64,000 nt of DNA from Falsiruegeria litorea R37 (GCF_900172225.1 NZ_FWFO01000001.1:434001-498000), one strand, 5' to 3'; shown: positions 18,168 to 26,988, counted from the stretch's first letter. Notes: generated by a model from the sequence alone, not told the origin. Made by a program: numbers and translations.

Positions 18168-18554
18168 TTAGCTCAGATCCTTGGCAAAAGAAGAACGCAG
18201 TTTTGCGGCCCAAATGCCGTCGACTTGGGTGATCGCCCATAGAGAGATAAAGCTGACCAGCGGATCTCCGGCCGTGTTGAAACGCTTTACCTCGACATCC
18301 AGATGCACCTTGTCGGCGCTGACCTGAACGGGCCGCAAATGCCCCCATTCGGTGTGGCCCCAATCGTCGCCTGCGCGGCGGTGGAAGTCATCCATGTAGC
18401 TGTCCGGCGTTTCCCAGACCTTCACTTCGGTTCCGGAAAGCCGGTAATGCGGGAAATGCAGTGTCTTCGCGATCGCCTGCGGGTCGCGAGCGTTCAATGC
18501 TTCAACATGCGCTTGCATCGTGTTCAGGGCGGCCTGGATGGCTGAATTGCTCAT
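18168..18554 (-). CDS. NTF2-like / SnoaL-fold protein
   Basis: A 128-residue protein of the NTF2-like fold: an N-terminal helix (AALNTMQAHVEALNARDPQAIAKTLHFPHYRL), then alternating strands ending in ISLWAITQVDGIWAAKLRSSFA. Such proteins are small cone-shaped barrels used as isomerases, hydratases or ligand binders. No catalytic residues can be assigned. It is convergent with the amidohydrolase, 6 bases away. Its promoter faces the 238-base region shared with the pdxJ homologue. Confidence 0.7.
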   Translation of the reverse strand: MSNSAIQAALNTMQAHVEALNARDPQAIAKTLHFPHYRLSGTEVKVWETPDSYMDDFHRRAGDDWGHTEWGHLRPVQVSADKVHLDVEVKRFNTAGDPLVSFISLWAITQVDGIWAAKLRSSFAKDLS

Positions 18555-18792
18555 TTTATCTTCCCAAAGTCGAACCGGTGGGTGGGCTTCGGACGGGCTG
18601 TCCCAAGGTGTTGGGGTATTTTAGCGAGGTGCGGGGGATTGGGTGAATATTATCTAAATATGCGTTCGATAAGAAAATATGATGCTGAAACTTGATGAAA
18701 TTGGTCCGGTACATTTCCCCGAAATTGGATGTTCAGGGTGGTCAATCTGGTTGCTATGGCGGGGTTGAACGGATCATGCGAGGGGCCATCCG

Positions 18793-19575
18793 ATGTCAAA
18801 CCAGAGTGCTGCGACCGCCACCAAACTTTCGGTCAACCTGAACGCCGTCGCATTTCTGCGAAACCGTCGCGACATGCCCTGGCCCAGTGTGATTGAGATG
18901 GCGCGCCTTGTACTGGATGCGGGAGCGCATGGGATAACTGTTCATCCGCGCCCGGATCAACGCCACATTCGCTTTAGCGATGTGCACGACTTGTCGGCGC
19001 TGATTGCGGCAGACTATCCCGGGGCCGAGTTCAACGTCGAAGGCTACCCCACGCCCGAGTTTCTGGATTTGGCGATGGCCAGTAAGGCCCATCAGGTCAC
19101 TTTGGTACCGGACGCGCCAGGGCAGTCCACATCTGACCACGGCTGGAACGTGGCGCAGAACCTGGATCTGTTGCAAGGATCTATCGACGCTTTGCGCAGA
19201 AATGGCCAACGGGTGTCGTTGTTTGTTGATGTGGACGCATCATCCGTTCTTGCAGCGGCCGAGGTCGGCGCGGACCGGGTCGAGTTTTACACAGGGCCCT
19301 ACGCGGCCCTATTCGAAGGGGGGCAACACCGGGCTGAGTTGGAGCGTTTTTCAGATGCTGCTCAAGCCGCCCGCCACGCGTGCCACAACGCCCGACCCGA
19401 CACGCCGGGTCTGACGATGAATGCAGGCCATGACCTGACGCTTGCGAACTTTCCTGCACTCAAAGCCGTTTTGCCCGACCTGGCCGAGGTTTCGATCGGG
19501 CATGGTATCACGGCTGATGCCTTGATCATGGGTTTCCCCGAGGCGGTGCGCCGATATCTGCAAGTCCTGTCCTAG
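18793..19575 (+). CDS. pdxJ: PdxJ-family pyridoxine 5'-phosphate synthase, atypical Bacteroidota-like subtype
   Basis: A 260-residue PdxJ-fold protein. PdxJ condenses 1-deoxyxylulose-5-phosphate with 3-amino-2-oxopropyl phosphate in vitamin B6 synthesis. Seen here: ITVHPRPDQRHIRF with the catalytic His, NVEGYPTPEFLDL with the Glu, MNAGHDLTLANF with the second His, and EVSIGHGI. The wording HPRPD..HIR, NVEGYP and VTLVPDAPGQSTS matches the Bacteroidota type rather than the usual alphaproteobacterial HLREDRRHI/EGGLDV type. The NIDH motif is NLNA. It may be a second, horizontally acquired copy. Its stop abuts the stop of the convergent flavoprotein gene. Confidence 0.85.
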   Translation: MSNQSAATATKLSVNLNAVAFLRNRRDMPWPSVIEMARLVLDAGAHGITVHPRPDQRHIRFSDVHDLSALIAADYPGAEFNVEGYPTPEFLDLAMASKAHQVTLVPDAPGQSTSDHGWNVAQNLDLLQGSIDALRRNGQRVSLFVDVDASSVLAAAEVGADRVEFYTGPYAALFEGGQHRAELERFSDAAQAARHACHNARPDTPGLTMNAGHDLTLANFPALKAVLPDLAEVSIGHGITADALIMGFPEAVRRYLQVLS

Positions 19576-21996
19576 TTACTGCTTCAAACGCAGGTTCTGT
19601 GGGTCAAATTGCGCTGGATTGTGTCGGGCGGCTGCGTGATCTTGGCCCAAGATGCGTACTTGGCAGCCTTCGTTCATCGCCAGGGTTCCACGTTCGACAT
19701 AGCCCAATACTAGGGTCTTGCCGGTGCGGATACCGTGGGTGCCCGAGGTGACATAGCCAATGACCTTGCCGTCTTTGATGATGGATTCCGAGGCCAGCGG
19801 CTCGGGGGATGCCTCGGTCACCTCGATCCCGACCCACTCCCAATCTGCCGGGGCTTTGCTTTGCTGGGCGAAGGCTGCCTGCCCCTGAAACGTTCCCTTG
19901 TCAGCCTTTGCAAACCCCTGCAATCCGGCATCAAAGAGGGTGTATTCGGTTCCGAAGTCCGCACCCCAGCCGTGATAGCCCTTTTCGATGCGCATCGAGT
20001 TCAGCGCGTAAGATCCGAATTGACCGATATCGTAGTTCGTTCCACGCTCCATGATCGCATTGTACAGCGTGGGCAGGTCGGCGCTGCTCGCGTGCAGTTC
20101 CCAACCCAGTTCCCCAACATAAGACACGCGCATGGCAATCACGTCGACACCGGCAATCTTGCATTCGGCAACTGACATCCAAGGCGCCGCGCTTGCGGAC
20201 AGATCTGCAGAGGTCAACCCCGCCAGCAGCTCGCGCGATTTTGGGCCCATCACCATCAAGGCGCCGTCTTTTTCGTGACCCATCGACAGCGTGACGCCTG
20301 TATCGGGCAGCTGCGCAGACAGCCAGTCGAAATCTCGCAAGCTTGCCAGGGTCGGGCCACACAGGACAAAGCGATCCTCGGACAAGCGGGCGATCGTGGC
20401 CTCGGAATAGATGCGCCCGTTTGGGGTCAGCATGTAGCTCAGCTTGATGCGCCCCGGTTTGGGCAGGGTGCCGCAGAAGACGCGGTCGAGATAATCCGCA
20501 GCCCCGGGGCCTTCGACGGTGAATTTGGTAAAGCCACCGTGATCCATGACCCCAACGGACCGGGCCACGGTTTCGATCTCGCCGCGCACGGCGGCATGCC
20601 AGGGCTCTTCATGAAAGCTCAGTTCGCGTGTGTCTGGGTTCTTGGGGGTTTCAAACCAAAAGGCCCGTTCCCAACCGCCGATCTGGCCCATCACCGCGCC
20701 GGATGCCTTGAGCCGGTCGTATAGCGGCGTGCGTTGCAGCGGGCGGCCCGATTGCATGTTCCGGTGCGGATAGGGGATGGCGTATTGCAAGTCGTAATGC
20801 TCGGACGCGCGGGCATGTGCATAGTCGGGCGTTGCCCAATCGCCAAAGCGGCGCGGATCCCATGCAGACAGATCCCATTCGGTTTCCCCTTGGGTGATCC
20901 ATTCGGCCATTGCCTTGCCGATGGCGGCCGAATGGGTGATGCCCACCTGCACGCCTGTGGCATGGTAGAAATTCGGCGCACCCGCTGCTGGTCCAACCAA
21001 GGGTAGGGCATCCGGGGCATAGGCGATGGGGCCGTTGACGAACCGCTGCGCTCCGGCCTCGGCCAGTAGGGGGACGTGCACGATGGTATCCTCGAGCACC
21101 TCCAGGATGTCCTCAACGCTGTCTGGGAACAGCTGGTGGGCAAAATCATCCGGGGGGCCATCTTTGGGCCAAGCAGGGCGCCCGGCATGGGCGTAGGAGC
21201 CAAGCAGAAAGGCATTGCGCTCGCGTCTGAGATAGAACCGAATGTCGGGATCACGCACCAAAGGAAAAAGGTCGGGATGCGCATCGAGTTCCGCCAGAGG
21301 CTCGGTCACCAGATATTGGTGTTCCAGCGTAATGACTGGCGCGTAAAGCCCGGCCATTGCTGCGATTTTGGCGCCGTAGAACCCGCCTGCGTTGATGACG
21401 ATCTCGGCGGTGATCGTCTCATTGGCGGTCGAGACCTCCCACTCTCCGCTGGCTGTGCGGGCGATGCCGGTGACAGGCGAGAACCGCTTGATTTGCGCAC
21501 CCTGATCCCGTGCCCCCTTGGCCAGCGCCTGAGTCAGCTGGCTGGGATCTATGTCGCCCTCATAGGGATCCATGATCCCGCCCAGGACGGTGCCATCGGG
21601 CGACCAGAACGGATGCATCGCGTCCATTTCCGCAGGGCTCAGCCGATGCAGGTCAAAGCCTGCGCTGCTGGCGATCCCTTCGAGATGGCCGAACAGTTCC
21701 ATCCGTTCCTTGGTGTGGGCGGGCCAAAAGGCGCCAGTGTGGCGATAGGTGATCGGGCTGTCGACGGTGTCGCCCAGGTCTTTGTACAACTGCCAGCCAT
21801 AGTTCCCGGCCCGCATCCCCAGCCACGAGGTAGCATAGGTGGGGATGTTGCCCGCCGCGTGCCAGGTCGAGCCACTGGTCAACTCGTCCCGCTCCAGCAG
21901 CAGGGTGTCCGTCACCCCGGCCAAGGCCAGGTGATACAGGATCGAACACCCGACGGCGCCCCCACCGATGACAACAACGCGCTTGTGAGTGTTCAT
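19576..21996 (-). CDS. FAD-dependent oxidoreductase fused to a GcvT-like folate domain (dimethylglycine/sarcosine dehydrogenase family)
   Basis: An 806-residue protein. The N-terminal DAO domain has the dinucleotide motif VVVIGGGAVGCSILYHLA and SGSTWHAAG. In dimethylglycine dehydrogenase the equivalent His (H46 here) binds FAD covalently. A central FAO_M segment leads into an aminomethyltransferase-like domain from about residue 430 (FTKFTVEGPGAADYLDRV). Such enzymes oxidatively N-demethylate amines and pass the one-carbon unit to tetrahydrofolate. Its start overlaps the stop of the upstream MttB-like gene by ATGA, so the two are translationally coupled, which points to serial removal of methyl groups from a quaternary amine. 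Confidence 0.88.
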   Translation of the reverse strand: MNTHKRVVVIGGGAVGCSILYHLALAGVTDTLLLERDELTSGSTWHAAGNIPTYATSWLGMRAGNYGWQLYKDLGDTVDSPITYRHTGAFWPAHTKERMELFGHLEGIASSAGFDLHRLSPAEMDAMHPFWSPDGTVLGGIMDPYEGDIDPSQLTQALAKGARDQGAQIKRFSPVTGIARTASGEWEVSTANETITAEIVINAGGFYGAKIAAMAGLYAPVITLEHQYLVTEPLAELDAHPDLFPLVRDPDIRFYLRRERNAFLLGSYAHAGRPAWPKDGPPDDFAHQLFPDSVEDILEVLEDTIVHVPLLAEAGAQRFVNGPIAYAPDALPLVGPAAGAPNFYHATGVQVGITHSAAIGKAMAEWITQGETEWDLSAWDPRRFGDWATPDYAHARASEHYDLQYAIPYPHRNMQSGRPLQRTPLYDRLKASGAVMGQIGGWERAFWFETPKNPDTRELSFHEEPWHAAVRGEIETVARSVGVMDHGGFTKFTVEGPGAADYLDRVFCGTLPKPGRIKLSYMLTPNGRIYSEATIARLSEDRFVLCGPTLASLRDFDWLSAQLPDTGVTLSMGHEKDGALMVMGPKSRELLAGLTSADLSASAAPWMSVAECKIAGVDVIAMRVSYVGELGWELHASSADLPTLYNAIMERGTNYDIGQFGSYALNSMRIEKGYHGWGADFGTEYTLFDAGLQGFAKADKGTFQGQAAFAQQSKAPADWEWVGIEVTEASPEPLASESIIKDGKVIGYVTSGTHGIRTGKTLVLGYVERGTLAMNEGCQVRILGQDHAAARHNPAQFDPQNLRLKQ

Positions 21997-23561
21997 GACA
22001 GATCCTTGGGTAGTTTGATGTCAAAAGCCGCGCGAATTGCGGCTTCGCGATCCTTGGGCAAGTGTGTCGGCGGCTGCGCGGTCAGCGCACGCACGCGCTC
22101 TTGTGCCCGGTCGATGAGCGACGGGCGTCCGGCATCCTGCCACTCTTGCACGCTTTGGCGATCGGCAAGAGTTGGATAAACGTATTCGGTTCGCATCCGG
22201 GCCAGGGTCTGTGCCTCGCCCAGATAGTGACCCGGACCACTGGCAACGGCCTCGATCATCTCAAGGTCTAGTGCGTCGTCGGTCAGTTCGACCCCGCGCA
22301 CGGACCGCAGAATGGCAGCGCACATGTCATCGTCGATGACCAGCGCCTCGGGCGAGGCAACCATGAGCGAACCCAGCATGCCGACGCTCAGGTTGATCAT
22401 GTCCGCTCCGGCCTGTGCGGCCAAGGCGACGGTATAGCCCTTTTCATAGCCTGCCTGCGCGTCTGGCTCTTTGGCGTCCGTCATGCCGGCTGAAACGGTC
22501 GACGGAATGTCGAGGTTCAGCAACAGTTGCGCTGCGGCGGCGTTGGCCACGGCGGCCTCGCCACTGCCGCCGGTCATGGCACCCGTGCGCAAATCGCTGA
22601 TGAAGGGCATGAAGGCCAGGATTGTTGGGAAGCCGGGGCTCAGGACGTTGGCGATGATCAATCCGGCGAGCGACTCCGCCAGCCCTTGCGCCAAAGCACC
22701 TGCCAGTGTCACTGGGCTGGTCGCGCCGGCCTGTGCAGCGGTGCAGATCTGCAGCGGCATTCCGGCCTGGATCGCGGCCTTCATGATCTCGACGCCTTCG
22801 GGGGCAAACCGTAAGGGCGAGACCGCATGCACGATGATCCCCATGCAAAAGGGTTGCTGGCGGAACCGGCCTTCGCCGCCCAAGGCGAGGTCGAACATCT
22901 GGGTGATACGCGGTACGTGTTGCGCGGTATCAAAGCTTATCCCGATGGGTTTCGGGCAGCCCTTGAGGCAGGCAAAGGCGGTGTTTGCGTCCAGATCCCA
23001 GGGCGTCTCCATGTCGCGTGCCACGATGGGTCGCACGCCGTAATGGATGTTCTCGGCGCGGCCCACGATCTGCATCAACTGATAGAGATCGGCCAGTAGC
23101 GCGGGGCGAAAGCCACCCGCATCATCAGGGACTTCGACGGCGGCGCCGCCAGTGCCGATATGGACATGGCCTCCGCCGATGTTCAGACCAAAATCCTCGA
23201 CGTACCCCGGCAAGTTGACCTGCTTCATGGCGCGATCCAGCGCGCCTTCGATCATTCCCTTGGGAAAGCACAGCCGTCCGTCTCCCCGACGCCGTGCCCC
23301 CTGTTCGATGGCCAGCGCTGCGACGTCATCGGGGCAATCCGCCATGCCGATTTTTTCAAGTATATCAAAGGCTGCCTGGGTGATTTGCTCCAGGCGCCGC
23401 GGGCCCAACGGGCGAAAGGTCCCGCCTTGCGGGGGAAGTGTCACGCGAATGCCCTGAGGCGCTTGTTTTTCTCTTGCCCGCCGTGCCACTGCCTTCTCCG
23501 TCTCTGCGCTTCGTCTCAGGCAACGCGCTGAATAAGACGATTGCTTTCGAGAAAACGACAT
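21993..23561 (-). CDS. Trimethylamine methyltransferase (MttB) family protein, non-pyrrolysine type
   Basis: A 522-residue MttB-superfamily (COG5598-type) protein. The frame has no internal amber codon, so it is of the non-pyrrolysine class, whose characterised members demethylate substrates such as glycine betaine onto a corrinoid protein. Family features include GGGHVHIGTGGAAVEVPD, HAVSPLRFAPEGVEIM and LRTGAMTGGSGEAAV. The N-terminus is Arg/Lys-rich, and no clear ribosome site precedes 23561, so the start is uncertain. It lies upstream of the demethylating flavoprotein gene with a 4-base overlap. No corrinoid-protein or reactivase gene is adjacent. Confidence 0.87.
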   Translation of the reverse strand: MSFSRKQSSYSARCLRRSAETEKAVARRAREKQAPQGIRVTLPPQGGTFRPLGPRRLEQITQAAFDILEKIGMADCPDDVAALAIEQGARRRGDGRLCFPKGMIEGALDRAMKQVNLPGYVEDFGLNIGGGHVHIGTGGAAVEVPDDAGGFRPALLADLYQLMQIVGRAENIHYGVRPIVARDMETPWDLDANTAFACLKGCPKPIGISFDTAQHVPRITQMFDLALGGEGRFRQQPFCMGIIVHAVSPLRFAPEGVEIMKAAIQAGMPLQICTAAQAGATSPVTLAGALAQGLAESLAGLIIANVLSPGFPTILAFMPFISDLRTGAMTGGSGEAAVANAAAAQLLLNLDIPSTVSAGMTDAKEPDAQAGYEKGYTVALAAQAGADMINLSVGMLGSLMVASPEALVIDDDMCAAILRSVRGVELTDDALDLEMIEAVASGPGHYLGEAQTLARMRTEYVYPTLADRQSVQEWQDAGRPSLIDRAQERVRALTAQPPTHLPKDREAAIRAAFDIKLPKDLS

Positions 23562-23637
23562 GATGAAGTCGGTTTTTGCAGGCCCGAGACAAGAGGCCAG
23601 GACCTAACATCGGGTCAAACACAGGGAGCAGTCGACG

Positions 23638-24081
23638 ATGCACGTTTACCGAAGCATGATCCTGAATGCGCCGATTGAGGCGGTCTGGTCCGCCGTTCGC
23701 GCGTTTGATAGCGTGGCCGCATGGAACCCAGGCGTGGTCGCGGCCCGGATGGAAACCGGGACAGCGACGTCGGTGGGCAGCATCCGGCATCTGGACATCG
23801 TGGATGGAGCTGTTTTCCGTGAAACCCTGTTGGAACTGTCGGACGCGCAGCGGTTCTATACCTATGACATCGTCGACTGCCCGTTGCCGGTTCAGAACTA
23901 TGTCTCGACGCACCGGTTCGTGCCGATCACACATACCAACCAGACGTTGGGTATCTGGGAGAGCCGGTTTTCCTGCGCTCAGGATCTTGAGCAGGACATG
24001 GAGACGATTGTGGGCGATCAGATCTATGTCAACGGGATGACCGGCCTGAATGACTATCTGACCGGAGGCGATAATGGTTGA
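23638..24081 (+). CDS. SRPBCC-family (polyketide cyclase/START-like) protein
   Basis: A 147-residue helix-grip protein: MHVYRSMILNAPIEAVWSAVRAFDSVAAWNP is the classic first strand and helix of the SRPBCC fold, and the long C-terminal helix starts near DLEQDMETIVGDQIYVNGM. These proteins hold hydrophobic ligands in a deep cavity. No function can be assigned. It is divergent from the MttB-like gene (76-base gap) and overlaps the next gene by 8 bases, so it is likely co-expressed with the racemase-fold protein. Confidence 0.78.
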   Translation: MHVYRSMILNAPIEAVWSAVRAFDSVAAWNPGVVAARMETGTATSVGSIRHLDIVDGAVFRETLLELSDAQRFYTYDIVDCPLPVQNYVSTHRFVPITHTNQTLGIWESRFSCAQDLEQDMETIVGDQIYVNGMTGLNDYLTGGDNG

Positions 24082-24775
24082 TACTCTTGCCCCTCGCGCC
24101 ATCGTCGGCGTGATGACACCTGCGATGAACACCGTTGTGCAGCCCGAGTTGGAGCTGTTGCGCCCCGCGGGTGTGACCAACCAGATGCAACGCTTTCGCC
24201 TGGGCGGTGATGCCGTATCCGATGATCTGATCGACGAAGCGAAAAAGCTGATGGATTGCAATCCGGCGGCCTTGTGCATCGGGCTGACAACCGACGCGGG
24301 CCCTGGCGGGGTCGAGCGATTGGCGCGCCGCTGTGCCGAGCTTGAGGACGTCGTCGGCGTGCCCGTGTTGAACGCTTCTGCCGCAGACCATGCTGCACTG
24401 CGTGCGTTGGGGGCAAAGCGGGTTGCAGTGGTGACTCCATTCAATGCCGAGATCGACCAACATGTGAAGGCAAATACCGAAGAGGCCGGGTTCGAGGTCG
24501 TCTCGATCGAAGGCACCTGCGCGCCCTCGTTACCAGAGATATGTGAAACGCCGCTTGACGACATACGCGCGGTGTTCGCGCGTGTTGCTGGGTCTGACTG
24601 CGACGCGATTTTGCAAGTTGGAACAGCCTTGCCTGTTGTTGCTCTGATCGACGAGCTTGAAGATACACATGGCAAGCCAGTGGTGGCATGCAATGCGGCT
24701 GTCTATTGGCAGACTCTGCGGGCAATCGATGTGAACGTCGCGGTCAGCGGATATGGTATGCTATTGTCCATGTGA
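24074..24775 (+). CDS. Asp/Glu racemase-fold protein (maleate isomerase / arylmalonate decarboxylase-like)
   Basis: A 233-residue protein of the Asp/Glu/hydantoin racemase superfamily: VGVMTPAMNTVVQPEL at the N-terminus, VPVLNASAADHAALRALGAKRVAVVTPF in the middle, and KPVVACNAAVYWQTLR near the end. By eye alignment, both usual catalytic cysteine positions appear replaced (Leu71 in IGLTTDAG; Gly/Thr at 183-184 in QVGTAL). The Cys at 206 is not in the usual place. This would alter or abolish racemase chemistry. It overlaps the SRPBCC gene and lies next to the methylamine-type genes. Confidence 0.75.
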   Translation: MVDTLAPRAIVGVMTPAMNTVVQPELELLRPAGVTNQMQRFRLGGDAVSDDLIDEAKKLMDCNPAALCIGLTTDAGPGGVERLARRCAELEDVVGVPVLNASAADHAALRALGAKRVAVVTPFNAEIDQHVKANTEEAGFEVVSIEGTCAPSLPEICETPLDDIRAVFARVAGSDCDAILQVGTALPVVALIDELEDTHGKPVVACNAAVYWQTLRAIDVNVAVSGYGMLLSM

Positions 24776-24983
24776 CAGCGATTGTCAGTACTGCAAAGAA
24801 GTCAGTCATGACCAGTTGACTCCTTGGGTAATCGGCATTCGAGCAGCGAGAGGTTCGACAAGCAATAAATTCACTATGCGTCTGGTTTGATAATGTTTCG
24901 ACAAACGCTTTAGTGGGACGCAAGTCGTAGCTCCTTTTGCCGTTGCGCAACTGGAGGAAAAGACCAATTGCAACACAATCTAT

Positions 24984-25269
24984 TTCCGGCCCATGCGTTT
25001 CGACATGATCTGCGAGGCCAACGGCATCGAGCATCGGCTGAGCAAGCCAAACCATCCGTGGAGTTCTGAGGATCAGAAAACAGTCCCGGGGGCTGTTTTC
25101 CCGAGGGGCTGCCGGGGTGGACACATGAACCGCACCATCAAGGACGCGACCGTTAAACGAGATCACTATGATAACCACGACCAGCTTCGCACACATCTGC
25201 AAAATCTGGACGTCAGAGCCAGATTGAAGCCTCCCAAATCCGGTCCACCAGATGCCGGGACGGAACAAC
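24984..25269 (+). pseudogene. Decayed IS481-type transposase remnant
   Basis: Fragments of an IS481-family integrase-core transposase are readable in different frames. HAF is followed by a frame change, then CEANGIEHRLSKPNHPW, then after an in-frame 63-base insert MNRTIKDATVKRDHYDNHDQLRTHLQNL. After a deletion and another frameshift comes the C-terminal signature NPVHQMPGRN (25237-25266). The remainder of the element is gone and no terminal repeats could be found. It lies just outside the left boundary of the tRNA-Ala island. Confidence 0.8.
25077..25099. repeat. Palindromic mini-element inserted in the transposase remnant
   Basis: AAAACAG and CTGTTTT flank TCCCGGGGG to form a hairpin-forming palindrome inside a 63-base block (25062-25124). 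That block replaces the normal seven-residue segment between NHPW and MNRTIK of the transposase, and the reading frame is kept through it. The palindromic core looks like a small dispersed repeat, but no second copy was found in this window. Confidence 0.45.
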
Positions 25270-25413
25270 TGGAAAAGGAAGATAGGAGCACCGATCACAT
25301 CGGTCCGAGGGACCGTTTGCTGCGCCTGTGTAGTCATTCCCAGGGCGCAGGTCGCAACGACATAGATCACTGCACGCGCTCTGGGTGGTCATCTGTCTGC
25401 TTGTATAGAAGGT

Positions 25414-25431
25414 ATTTTGGTGGAGCCTAGG
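25414..25431. repeat. Left attachment site: displaced 3' end of tRNA-Ala
   Basis: ATTTTGGTGGAGCCTAGG is identical over 18 bases to 40126-40143, which includes the last 14 bases of tRNA-Ala(GGC) in the same orientation. Only the tRNA 3' end is present here, with no body, as expected of the duplicated core site left at the distal end of an integrated element. Confidence 0.88.
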
Positions 25432-25552
25432 TCCGCAAATCTAGGGCGTCAGAAGGTGTCATTCGGTGACAAATCTCGCCTCTAAGATTCTGAAAAATAT
25501 AATAAAAAATCGGAAACCCTTTGCATCGCCATGGTGCGGCGATATTCAGGCA

Positions 25553-25583
25553 GGGTACCAAAATGGTACCCTAAATGGTACCC
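25553..25583. repeat. Arm-type repeats inside the left end of the island
   Basis: Three copies of a GGTACC-centred unit occur here, the last two with a 12-base period (TGGTACCC, TAAA, TGGTACCC). A matching pair with the same 12-base spacing lies at 40053-40073 inside the other end. Position next to the integrase start and the core site suggests integrase or excisionase arm-binding sites. Confidence 0.55.
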
Positions 25584-25598
25584 TAACGGAGAACCGAC

Positions 25599-26877
25599 AT
25601 GGCGGAAGTGAGTTACCGAAAGACACAGCGGGGCGCGGAATTGGTCACGGTCGCGAAGACCGAGGACCTGCGGTTCGGGGAGTCACTTTACCTGCGGGTT
25701 AGCCCCGGCGGAGCGAAGAATTGGACGCTGCGGTATTCACACGGCGGCAAGCGCAAGAAAATGAGGCTCGGCTCAATGCCGGGGGTCACACTGGCTGCCG
25801 CTCGTGCTGCTGCGCTGGTGGCCAAGGCGATGTTGGCCGAGGATGTTGACCCCGCCGCCCAGCGCCGTGAGGACAAAGCGGAGGAAGCGCACGAGGCCAC
25901 CACGTTCGGTCAGGTGGCGCGGATGTCCTTTGGGAAAATCAGGCGATTTGGAAATCCGACAAGCACCGGAACAGGTGGTGGCGGAATATCGAAGTGGATT
26001 GCGCGCCGATCTTTGACAAGCCTATAGGTGATCTGAACAAGACCGATGTTCTGAAGTGCTTGTTGCCCATCTGGCACGTGAAACCCGAGACCGCGCGCCG
26101 GACAAAACAGCAAATGAGTCGCTTGTTCAAATATGCGACCGCCCGCGATCTCTACGCCATGGCAAACCCCGTCGAACTGGCCGCGCCTGCGCTGGGCAAA
26201 CAGGTGGACAAGGTGAAGAGTCATAAGGCGGGCCGTGGCAGGACGCCCCGGCGGTCTATGCGGCTCTGGCGGAGCGCGAGGCTATGTCCGCGCGAGCTTG
26301 TCAGCTTGCCATGTTGAGCGGCCTGCGATCTGAATCTGTCCGTACCCTGCGGTGGTTCGACCTGTATCTGGATCACGATGACGGGCCGATGGCGATTGTC
26401 GCAGCGGAGAATATGAAGGCCACATTGGATAGGGCCGTGGAGTTCCGTTTCCCGCTGTCCGACGCCGCCGTGTCGCTGTTGGATTCGATTGAGGATGTGG
26501 GGGTGGAACTGGTGTTTCCCTTCCCGCAGCGCGGCAAGGATGGCCGGGATAGACCACTAACCGACATGGCGCTGCTGACGCAGTTTAAGAAGGCGACCGG
26601 CGACCCCGAAGCCACTGTCCACGGCCTGCGGGCCACGTTCAGGACGTGGATGCAAGATCAGGTTGTGAGTAGCGACGTAGCTGAGACCTGCCTACAGCAC
26701 GAGATCAACAGCACGTCGGTCGAGGCACGCTACATGCGCAGCGACATCTTGGAATTGCGCCGCCCGGTCATGCAACGCTGGGGGCAGCATTTGACCGACA
26801 GCAATTGCGGAGGTGACACCGGCGAGACGGATGATCCCGACATCGTGTCGCTGGATACCTTTAGGCGCAGCGGATAA
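25599..26877 (+). pseudogene. P4-type tyrosine integrase, broken by two frameshifts
   Basis: Read through three frames, this is a roughly 425-residue P4-family integrase. The N-terminal arm-binding domain (DUF4102) is intact in frame one (LYLRVSPGGAKNWTLRYSHGGKRKKMRLG). The frame is lost near 25925-25933. The core-binding domain continues in a second frame (IWKSDKHRNRWWRNIE ... QQMSRLFKYATARDL). It is lost again near 26228-26232. The catalytic domain follows with SGLRSESVRTLRW (Arg), HGLRATFRTWMQD (HxxR) and ARYMRSD (Tyr). The start ATG has GGAGAA upstream. Catalytic residues persist, so the damage looks recent, or a sequencing error must be excluded. Confidence 0.88.
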
Positions 26878-26988
26878 AAAAGGTTTCCCTCCTTCGCCCT
26901 TCACGCCAGTTTTGATGATGAAACCCCGCAATCCTGCGGGCAAGGGCAGCACGCCCACATACTGAAAGGGATCGTGAGGGAATGCTAA

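Noticed and set aside
20275-22179. Long plus-strand frames over the dimethylglycine-dehydrogenase-like gene
   Set aside because: They are antisense shadows of a well-supported flavoprotein and contain no family motifs.
24744-25370. A 208-codon minus-strand frame over the transposase remnant
   Set aside because: It lies antisense to readable IS481 transposase fragments and has no family features or ribosome site.
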